DNA from: a bacterium
Lineage (GTDB): Bacteria; Bacteroidota; Bacteroidia; Chitinophagales; Saprospiraceae
Direction of reading: 5' to 3'
NCBI GenBank assembly: GCA_024742755.1
Contig: JANSXW010000012.1
Location: 1-64,000 of the forward strand
Length of the DNA: 64,000 nt
Part shown: positions 24,689 to 36,600 of the stretch, piece after piece
How positions within the stretch are numbered: the stretch's first letter is position 1
How the letters are laid out: each line of letters opens with the position of its first letter
Notes under the pieces: model-generated
The model's database searches: none
Seen by the model: the letters and a program-made list of their open reading frames with translations, nothing else
Told to the model about the DNA's origin: nothing
Made by a program: the position numbers and the translations under genes

Positions 24689-27600
24689 ATGAGACATAGC
24701 TACACCAACTTCAATGTAGTGAATCGATTAACCAACGTTACGAACTCCAAGGTCCTGCTGTTGCTACTGAGTTCCTTCCTTTCTTTTTCCGCTCTGGCCC
24801 AAAACCAGTGTGACCTTTCAATCGACGAAGTTGAAGTAGACTGCTCGTTTCAGGACGGGGGCAGTACTTTTGACGTGACGGTGCTTTTCTCCTGGGAGGG
24901 CGTCAGTGCCAGCGAATTGGAAATTACCGTAGCTGGCCAGGCTCAAACGTATGCCATTAACGCAAGCAGTGGCAGCGGTGAGCTTACCGGGTTCACACTG
25001 TCTGCCCCCGGTGCCGGTTACCCGGTACTGCTGAAGGCAGGCACTGATTGTCAGGTGCTTGATGAAGCAGAGGCGATTGCCTGTACGCCGCCCTGTACCG
25101 GCGAACCGGATGAAATCGGTGGCCTGGTGTGGGAAGATCTGGACTACAACGGCGCTTTCGGTGCCGAGCCGGGCCTGCCTAACGTCAAAGTAGAAGCCTA
25201 CGATTGTAATGGTGAACTGGCAGGCACTGCCTTTTCCAATGCGGACGGGGTTTGGGCGATTCCTAATCTGAATACAGAGGAGGATTACCGCATTGAGTTC
25301 ACTGCTCAGAACCTTCAGGGAGTCGGTTTCTCAATGACCGGAGAAGATAATGTCTCGGATGTGCGCTTTGCCCAACCCGGGGACTGCACCATTTTGGCAG
25401 GTTTTACCCCGCAGGTTATCGAAGAGGATTGTGAAAATCCGGAAAATTACGGCAATACATGCATCGAAAACTTTAATATTCTGGACTGGGCAGACTATGC
25501 CGATGGGGCAAATCCTTTCCCGCTGCCGCCTTACTCCAAAATCATAGGCGGAGATGAAATATCCTGTGCAGTCGCTTCGGCAGATGGCACCCCCTACACG
25601 CATCGGGTTATTCATGAAATGCTGGGTGGGGAGGAAGTCTTTTACTCCCTGGAAATGGATGCTGACAGCCATGATGGCAATGACCCCAGAGATGTAGGCG
25701 TTGTCTTTTCCTTCGACCGCCCCGTACAGCGCCTGGTGTTTCAGGTGTTGGATATTGATATCACTGGTAATGCCATTGACCGGGTCGCGATTCAGGGGTC
25801 CCTGTCTGGCGTCCCCGTTGCTATGGATATGGACGACACCTTCGTAGGTGTTCATGTCAATCAGCTTGGCGATGGCATTTTCGAGGGTACAACCACCGTG
25901 AATGATGCCTCGACCTCAGGCAACGTTACCGTACACTTCACTGATCCTGTTGATCAGGTGGCGATTAACTTCTCTGCGATGGGGGCTGCTGTGGATAACC
26001 CGGGGCGGCAAATGATCGGACTGGGCAAAATACAGTGGTGCGAAGACCCTGTGCCCATTGAGCCGCAGTGTGCCCGTATTATGGACTGGCATCAGTTCGG
26101 GGATAACAACGCCAACCCGATGCCTTACACGATCGGAGGGTCTATACTGGATGTTGTCAGCGAAGACCCTGCAGGTGTGGCGACCCCGGCCGGATTTATG
26201 GTGGACAGTGACCTGTCCCCGTTGGGAGGCACCCGCGGGTTCTGGGCACTGGGGATGGATGCCGAAGCTGCCGGACAGTATGTACAGAGCAGTTTTACAT
26301 TCGGTATTCCGGTAGATGATTTGAGCTTTTCTGTACTGGGCATTGACCAATTGGAAGGAGCTTATCAGGATAAGGTAAGTGTTCATGGCTTCCTGCATGG
26401 CGCAGAGGTGCCACTTTCTCTAAACGATATCACGCCATATTCCGGCATGTACAATAATCAGGTCGCCCTGTTGAACGCCAACGAATATGAGTCACAGGGC
26501 ATGATGCTGAGCGCATCGGACCCTAGTGGCAACCTATGGGTACATTTTGCAGAGAAAGTAGACTCTGTGGTCGTTCGCCTGGAAACAGGGGTACAAAGCC
26601 CACAGAACCCTGCCCCTCAGATGGTAGGCGTGAGCGACTTTATGTTCTGCATTTGCCGACCGGCACCCATTCAGCTTGGCGATTATGTCTGGGCTGATAA
26701 GAATGCCAATGGCGTGCAGGATGCCTGCGAAGTGCCCGTCAAAGCTATGCCAATCAGCCTGTATGATGGCAGTGGCACCCTGCTGGCCACCACCACTTCC
26801 GGTGCGGATGGGCATTATCATTTCACAAAGCATGGTACACAGGGCGAAAACTGGTTGCTGGAAACGCAGGTCCTGCCTCAAACCCAGTACTACATCGTAT
26901 TCGGAAGTGATGCCAACAATCCGGAGAACCAGTTTGTCGTAGCCAGCGGGAAAACCTACGCAGCAACAGGCAAGCTGGGCGGTTCTTCCTTGCATGATTC
27001 CAATCCAGACCCGGAAGCTTTATCTGACAATATGCCAGGAAACATACCCGATGGGCTGCCCTATATCGCGTACTCCACAGGCGAAGCCGGCATCATGAAT
27101 GCTTCACTGGACGCAGGCTTCCAGGAAGTGCTCTTTGACTTGTCTTTGAAGAAAGAACTGGATACCGTGCTGACGCCCCCTCCATTCACGCCGGGGCAGT
27201 TGGTAAAATATAACATTACGGTTTACAACGAAGGCATGCTTAGCACGACCTTCCTCAGGGTCGTTGACTATGCGCCCGCCGGGCTGAATATGGAGGATGG
27301 AGGACAATATCATGTGTCTGGAAACCTTTTTGAGCTGCCACAACTTGCACCCGGAGACTCACTGACCATGAGCGTCACTTATCGCATTGATAATGCCTTT
27401 ACCGGAACAACCATTGTCAACGCTGCCGAGATTGCTCAGGTCAACAACGCCATGAATTATACCGATGCAGACTCTACACCTGACTTTATCAACGGCAATG
27501 ACAACAACGAGGATGACTACAGTACCGCAGAAATCACCGTAAATCCGGCATTGATTTTTGACCTCAGTCTGAACAAAAGAGTAGTGGGTAACGGTCCTTT

Positions 27601-30600
27601 CGAGCCCGGCCAGGATGTAACTTTTGAAATCACAGTAAAGAATGAGGGTATTCTTCTGGCAGAAAATGTGGTCGTGCAGGACTACGTTCCCAATGGGCTT
27701 ATCCTGAATGATACCGACTGGGAAATGGATAACGGCCTGGCCGTCCTGAAAGACGAAATAGAGGAAATAGAGCCCGGACAATCGGCAACAGTGCAGGTCA
27801 CGTTTACCATTGCCCCGTTCTTCACCGGCAATTCTATCGTGAATTCAGCAGAAGTACTGAGTTTTTACAACTTTCCCTGGACCGATGATCAGGATTCCAC
27901 TCCGGATAATAACAACCCGGAAGAGGATGATCAGGACGAAGTGCTGCTTGTCGTGCAGCCCTCGTTTGACCTTGCGCTCCATAAGAATGTAATCAGCTAT
28001 GGCCCCTACGAGCCCGGTGATCTGGTAACTTTTGAATTTGAGGTGGCCAATCAGGGCTCCATTATGGCGACGAGCGTCCAAATCAACGAGCAGGTCCCCA
28101 ATGGCCTGACACTGGAAGATTCGGATTGGGAAATGGTGACGCCGACACGTGCCAATCTGGTTGCCCCCATCCCGCTTGTAATGCCGGGCGCTACAGAAAC
28201 CGTAGAGGTGACCTTCCGGATTAATAACAACTTCAGCGGCGTAAGCATCATCAACTACGGTGAAATTGCCTCCTATGACGACATGAACGTCTATCCTGAT
28301 GGCGATTCCACACCCGCAAATGGCAGTACGCAGGAAGACGATGATGATACGGCGGTCGTTCCTGTGGAACAGCCCATGCCGGTATTCGACCTTTCTCTGA
28401 CCAAGCAAATCAATGAGGAAGTAAACCCGGGGCCATTCCTGCCGGGACAGACCGTAGCCTTTGATATTACGGTTACGAATGAGGGCAACCTGACCGCTTC
28501 TGGCGTTCAGATTATCGATTATGTGCCCAACTTCCTGACCGTGACCAGCAATACCTGGGCCCCAATGATGAACTCAGCTATGCTGGCACAGCCTATCCCA
28601 ACGATTGCACCGGGGCAATCCGTGACCCGAACGATCACCTTTATGATAGATGCGGAAGCACCGGAAGGCGCCATTATCAATAATGCTGAAATCGCTGCTG
28701 CCTCTAATGTCATGGGCATGGGAGATACAGATTCCACTCCATTCAATGGAATAGGCAACGGCGAAGACGACACTGACAGTGCTGCATTGGAAGTTGGCGG
28801 AGAAGCGGAAAACTTCGACCTCGAACTTGACAAATCTGTCAACGCCTCCTTAACGCCCGGCCCTTATGAGCCTGGCGATCAGGTGACGTTCACCATTACC
28901 CTGGACAATACCGGTTCTCTGGAAGCAACAGGCGTACAGATTAGAGATACCTATCCATCGAGCCTGGTGCCAAACGATGCCAACTGGACGTTCAACAACG
29001 GCATTGCTACGCTGAACAATCCGATTTCGAGCATTCCGGTAGACGGCAGCGTTAGCGTGAATATCACCTTTACTATCGGTGACTACTTCACAGGGACCTC
29101 CATCAATAATATCGCAGAGATACAAAGTGCGTCCAATGCTTCACAGTTACCGGATGATGACTCCACACCTAATAACGGCATCAGTGCAGAAGACGATCAG
29201 GATAACGCCCTGATTACAGTAGTTCAGAACTACGATCTGGCGCTGACTAAAACAGTAGTGACCGCAGGGCCTTATGAAGCCGGACAGTATGTAACCTATA
29301 ACCTTAATGTAATCAACCAGGGGAATATCACGGGTACGGATATCCAGCTGTATGACTACTATCCGTTCAACCACATGACGCTGGCGGATAATGACTGGGA
29401 GCCAGTACAGGGCAATATCCTGCGCCTGAAAACGCCCATCGCCAGCCTGGCACCGGGCGCTTCGGTCTCCGTACCTATTACTTTCCAGATTGATGCCCAC
29501 GTAGACTGCGGCGAGGTGCTCACCAACTGTGCGGAAATTGCCGGTGACAGTACCCCGCAGCCTGATGTGGACTCTCACCCTGCGGATGGCAGCCACGATC
29601 AGGATGACGATGACGCAGTGGATATCACCGTCAGCTGTTTGCAAAACTTTGACCTGGCTCTGGAGAAAACAGTCCTGGGCAGCAGCAACCTGTCGCCGGG
29701 ATCGCCGGTAACATTCCGTATCGAAATTACGAACGAAGGCGACCTGACCGCTCAGAATATCGAAGTCGTGGACTACGTTCCTCAGGGGCTGGTGGTCATC
29801 GACCCGGACTGGACCAACAACGGCGGCGTTGCGGCCCTCAATAATAACATTTCCAGCCTTGCCCCCGGTGCTTCGGTAACGGTGGACATTGATATGGCGA
29901 TTATTGCTTCATTTACGGGTGCGACGATCACCAACTATGCGGAGATTGCCGGTGCCACCAATAATGCCGGTGCACAGGACGCTGACTCCACCCCCGGCAA
30001 CGGTGCCAATGCGCCCAACGAAGACGATTACGATGGCGCGGTCATCAGCCTGCAGCAACAGACCTTTGACCTGGCGCTCAGCAAATCCCTGAACAGTAGT
30101 GCAACCCCTGGCCCGTTTGAGCCGGGTGACGCCGTTACCTTCAATATCTCTGTGACCAATCAGGGCAGCATTACCGCTCAGAACATTCAGTTGCGGGAGT
30201 ACATCCCAGCCGGGCTTACCCTTATTGACCCGGACTGGACCGCAGTGGGCTCAGTGGCAGAGCTGAATGTGCCTGTTGCCAGCATTGCGCCGGGCGCGAC
30301 CACCACACTAAGCGTGGATTTCCAAATCAATAACTCCTTTGCAGGTACTTCGCTGACCAACTTTGCGGAAGTGGGCAGTGCCTTCAATACCCTGGGCATT
30401 GATGATCAGGATTCCACACCGGGTAATGGCAGCATGGGAAGCAATGAGGACGATTACGATGGCGCGACCATCTCCGTCCTGCAGCAGAACTTCGACCTGG
30501 CCCTTTCCAAGTCGGTAAATACCAGCCTGACCCCTGGCCCGTTCATGCCCGGCAGCCCGGTTACCTTCACGATTACCGTGACCAATCAGGGCAGCATGAC

Positions 30601-33600
30601 CGCGCAGACCATTCAATTGCGTGACTACATGCCGCTGGGGCTGGTCCTGGCAGATAACAACTGGACACAGAACGGTTCCACGGCTATTTTCAACAACGCC
30701 ATTACCAACCTTGCTCCGGGGCAGTCTGCTTCTGTAGACATCTCCTTTACGGTGTCTACTGCCTTCACCGGTTCCATCATTAATAATAATGCAGAAATCG
30801 GTGCCTTCACCAACGACCTTGGCATCGGTGACGCCGACTCCACACCTGCCAACGGCGCGGCCGGCTCAGGTGAGGATGATTACGACAATGCCATCATAAC
30901 GGTCATCAGCAGCGTTCAGGAGTTTGACCTGGCATTAACGAAAGACCTCAATTCCAGCCTTACACCCGGGCCATTCCTGCCGGGCAGTACGGTAACCTTT
31001 AGCATAACGGTGACGAACGAAGGGGATATTAACGCCCAGAACGTACAGATCCGGGATTACATTCCACTTGGTCTTGTGCTGGCTGACAGCGACTGGTCAC
31101 AGATTGGTTCCTATGCACAACTCGATGTGCCTATCGCCAGCCTGCCTGCCGGTGCTTCAGCTACCAGAGACATTACCTTTACCGTTTCCGGAAGCTTCAA
31201 TGGAACTGGCATTACCAACTTCGCTGAGATAGGCTCGGCGACCAATACCCAAGGCTTCACGGATGTTGACTCCACACCGGGCAACGGCAGCTCGGGCAAT
31301 AACGAGGACGACTTCGACGGGGCTTACATTAATGTCTCTCAGGAAGATGACCCCGTATTTGACCTGTCGCTGGAAAAGGCAATTGATGTGAATGCCACGC
31401 CTGGCCCTTATCAGCCTGGCAACCTCGTGAGGTTCATTATCACGGTGACAAATGAGGGCGACATTACGGCTCAGAATATTGTCATTAAAGACTACGTGCC
31501 TGCCGGTCTGATTTCGGCAGATATGGATTGGTCTCAGCAAGGGGGCACCGTGGTGCTGAATACACCCATCGCGTCCCTGGCACCTGGCAACTCTGCTTCG
31601 GTAACCGTGGATTTCGTGGTCAACCAGAACTTCCAGGGGGCGAGCATTGTGAATTACGCCGAGATTCACTCAGCGACCAACGCTCAGGGCATTCAGGATA
31701 TTGATTCCACGCCAAATAACGGATTAGTAGGTTCAGCCGAAGATGATATCGACAGCGCTACCCTGACCGTCACACAGCAAAACTTCGACCTGGCACTGAT
31801 CAAGACCCTGGCTACTGTCGGGCCATTTGAGCCGGGCGACAACGTGACCTTCAACATCAACATCAGCAATCAGGGCAGTATTGCGGCTCAGTTTGTAGAG
31901 GTTCAGGACTTCATTCCAAACGGGTTGACGCTGATTGACCCGGACTGGTCCGAAGACAACGGCATTGCGACGCTGAACACGCCTATATTCACCCTTTCTT
32001 CGGGGCAGTCCACTATGGTCTCCATCGACTTTGTGATTGATCCGGAGTTCGACGGGACAAGTATCGAGAACTTCGCAGAAATCCTGAGCGCAGTCAACCC
32101 AATTGGCCTGGGCGACGGAGACTCCACACCGAATAACGGTGCTGCCGGCGCTAATGAAGATGACTACGATGGCGCTTCACTGGTGGTAGATCAGACCCCG
32201 GAAGCTGCCTTCGACCTGGCGCTGACCAAAGTCGTCAGTTCGGTAGGGCCGTTCGGACTGGGCGATGCCGTTACTTACAGCATCACCATCACCAATCAGG
32301 GAGACTTCCCGGCTTACAACGTCGAAATCACCGATTACATCCCAACCGGATTGAATCTGACGGACGCGGACTGGGTACAAAACGGTAATCAGGCCACCTA
32401 CACCATACCCGGCCCAATCGCCGCACTCGGCGGTACAGAAACGGTTACCATCGACTTTGAGATAGCGGATGACTATATGGGAGCCGCTATTACCAACTAC
32501 GCTGAGATCAGCGCTGCGGATGATGATAATGATCCCACGAATACACCGCCAACGGATGCGGATTCCTTCTACGACAACAACCCGTCAAACGATGCGGGTG
32601 GTGCACCTAATACCGCTGCTGATGATGCCATCAATGGAAACGGGACCGGTGCGCCGGGCAGCGGTATTGCCGCAACCGATGAGGATGACCACGACCCTGC
32701 AATGATTACGCTGAACAACTGCAATGACCTGTCAGCAGGTATCGGTACGATGCAGCAGTTGTGCCTGTCCTGTACGCCGGATGAGATCAACTACGACCTG
32801 TTTGGAGCACTGTCGGGCACACCAAGCCCGGGCGGTTTCTGGCAGGATGTGGATGGCGCCGGTGTCAACCTGCTCGATCCAACGAACGTCGACTTTGCCG
32901 GAGTGCCCGAAGGCAGCTATGACTTTGTCTATACCGTAGGAGGGATGGGCATGTGCCCGGCAACATCTGCTACGGTGACCATTGAGCTCACAGATATTAC
33001 TTCTTATGGCTGCAATGATCAGGTCAACGTAACCTTTGGCACCAGCTGCGAAATATTGGTCACACCAGATATGGTCCTGGAGGGTACGCCGGATTGCATG
33101 GGCTCCCTGCAGGTGAACCTGATCAATGAGAACGGGGTGTCCATTGGCAATACCATTACCGGAGATGAGGTGGGCCAGTTGCTGATAGCAGAAGTGATTG
33201 ATCCCTACTGTGGCCTGTTGTGCTGGGGTAATATTTGGGTGACGGACGTGACCGCACCAACGATTGTCTGCCCCACGCAGGAAGTAGACCTGGTTTGCAA
33301 CGATTTTGACTTCGTGATGGATGCTGAATCCAGCCTGGCCGACCTTGGGCAGCCGATTGTCCTGGACAACTGTGTAGATTACAACACCATTACCTTCACC
33401 GATGAGATGGTAATGGGGCTTCCAAGTTGCGAAGGGCAGCGCATCAACCGGACCTTTACGGTGACTGACCCGGCAGGCAACTCCACGACCTGTGTGCAGG
33501 AAATCAATTTCCGTAACCTGTCCTTCAGCGATATCATGCAGCCAGACCCGGCACCGGTGGTCTCCTGTGATCAGCCATTTGCGGCCGACCCCGTCACGGG

Positions 33601-36600
33601 TAACCCAACCGCAGATGTCACGGGCTCCCCAATGATTGATGGCTATTACAATGACTATCTCTTTGACGGAGCGCTCTGCGACCTGGGGGCCACCTTTGAG
33701 GATGGCCCGCCAATTCAGGTGTGCGACGGTACGATCAAATTCGTGCGGGAGTGGACGATTATAGACTGGTGCCCCGATGGTGGCGACAACGTTACGACCT
33801 TCACGCAGCTGATTAAAATTGGTGACGAGGAAGGGCCAACGGTTACTGCGCCTAACGTAGACAGCGATGGCGATGGCGAGCTTGACCCATTGGTGTACTC
33901 TACAGGCACCTTTGACTGCACCGCCGCAATTGTTGTGCCGGAGCCTGACGTGGTGGACAACTGCTCCAGCTTCGAGATTGATACAGACATCCTCGTAGAG
34001 GAGATTGTGCCCAATTACAATCAGTACGGTCAGTTGATCGGTTATGACACGGTACAAACGGTATTTGCCTCTATCGGGCCGGATGACAACCGTTTCATCT
34101 CAGGCATTCCTATCGGCTGCCACACCTTCCGGTACAAAGTGACAGACGATTGTAACAACTTCACCATCATTGATGCACCATTCTGCATCGAAGACAATAT
34201 TGCACCTTCAGCGGTCTGCGATGATGACCTGAACATCTCGCTGGGCGGGAATGGCGCAGCCCGGGTATTCGCTACGGATATCGATGAGGGCAGCAGTGAC
34301 AACTGCGAGATCGCCACGCTTGAGGTGCGCCGCTTGTACGAGCTCGACCCTGATGATTGCAGTGATGTAACGGACTATTATTCCGATTGGGGCAATTATG
34401 TCGACTTCTCCTGCTGCGATGCCGGAAGCATGGTCACCATCGAGCTCCGTGTGACGGACATCTACGGTAACCAGAATATTTGCTGGCTGGAAGTGATGAT
34501 TGAGGATAAGATCAATCCATTCTGCGTGGCGCCTGCCAATACCACCATCAGCTGTGCGGACATCCCGGCCGGTTTTGAGCCGGAAAGCCCTCAGGCGCTG
34601 GAGGCACTGTTTGGCGTCGCTACGGCAATGGATGATTGCGGCGTCGCTACAGTGAGCGAGTTTACACCGGAATCTACCCTTGATGCCTGTGGCTTTGGTA
34701 CCATTACACGTACGTTCACCGCATTTGATAATGCCGGGAATCAGTCTACCAATACCTGTCAGCAGGTCATCACCGTAACAGAAGAATACAACTATACGAT
34801 TAAGTTCCCGAAAGACGAGATATCCAACTGTGGGGTACCCTCACCGGACACGATCCTGGTCAACGGGCAGGGCTGCGATATGCTCTCGGTAAGCGTCTTT
34901 GATGAATACTTCTACCCGAATGCAGGTGGCAATGATGCTTCGTGCTACAAAATCTTCCGCCGCTACCGGGTACAGAATATGTGCGAGTGGGACGGCATTT
35001 CCGGACCGTTTGTGGTTGGCCGCAATGAAGACTGCGATGCCACGCCGGGAGATGAAGATGTATGGGTGGTCCGCACCCCCGGTACAACATACATTGACCG
35101 CGACAACAATCCAAACAACAGCAACCCTGCCTTTGGCGTGAAAGGGACCTCCTGTGATGGACAGACCAACCCTGCAGGCTACTGGCGTACGGTTGCTTCC
35201 GTTGGCTACTGGCAATACACTCAGATTATTGAGGTGAAGGATGAGGAAGCGCCGGAGATCAGCTTTGCCGGCCCTCAGGAATTCTGCAGTATCAATCAGG
35301 CAACCTGTAACGCAACGGTGCAGTTCCCATTCACGATTGTAGAAAACTGTGATCCGGACAACCTTGATATTACGGTGCAGCTGGATGCAGGTGCCAATGG
35401 CACGATTGACTTCAACGTGACCAATCAGCTCACCGGCTCCTATCCAAACTATGTGATTGGCGGGGAGTATCCGATTGGTACGCACGAATTCCGTGTAACG
35501 GTCTCAGACGGCTGTGGCGGCAATACAGACTTTGCGGTACTGCCTTTTGAAGTGATCGACTGTGCACCACCAACGCTGACCTGTCTGAATGGCATCACCT
35601 TCAGCCTGCAGGAACTGCCGCCAAACACTGATATTGACGGCGACGGCGAGATCGATGCCTATGGCGCAGGGATTTGGGCGAACGACTTCCACATTGCTGA
35701 ATCGGATTGCAGCGATGATACCATCGCCTTCTCCGTGAACCTGGTAGGGGAGACGCCCAACTTCAACCAAACCTCGATCTACTTCACCTGTGATGATGTC
35801 GGTAACGTGCCTATTGAAGTCTACTTCTACGACAGTGCATTCAATCCGAATGCCGTACAACCGGATGGCAGCGTGGGCGGCCCGAACTGGGACTTCTGCG
35901 AAACCTATGTGCTGATCACGGATCCGGAAGGCTTCTGTACGACCACACAAGCCGATCCGATGATGGCAGGCCTCATTTCCAGAGAGAACGACGATGCGGT
36001 AGAAGCCGTGGAAGTTTCGCTGAGCGGACAGATGAGTACCTCTATGATGACTAACGCTACCGGTACTTACGAATTCGTTGACCTTCCAATGGGATACGAC
36101 TACACGATTACGCCACTCAGGAATGATGAGCACCGCAACGGTGTGTCGACCTTCGATTTGATCATCATTCAGCAACACTTGCTGGGCATAGCGGCGCTAA
36201 ACAGCCCGTACAAGATGATCGCAGCGGATGTCAACAAGACCAATTCTATTACGACCCTGGATATGATTCAGATTCAGAAGCTGATACTGGGTGAAATTCA
36301 GGAGTTTGCCGGCAATACGAGCTGGAGGTTTGTAGACCGGGATTTTGTATTCCCGGTACCGACGAACCCCTGGTTCTCCCTGTTCCCCGAAAGCATCTCC
36401 GTAAACAACCTGGACGATGATGTGATGTCCAATGACTTCGTAGCCATCAAAATTGGAGATGTAAACAATAGCGCGACTACGACCCTGTTCACCGGCATCG
36501 ATGAGCGGAGTTTCCGTGGAGCATTCCAACTGGAAACCGGGGAGCAGCAGCTCAGGCAGGGCACACAAATCCGGGTGCCGGTGCGCGCGCCTAAGGATGA

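Noticed and set aside
32732-34057. Minus-strand 441-aa ORF
   Set aside because: Antisense to the conserved Cys-rich region of the 4171-aa protein; amino-acid composition is atypical.
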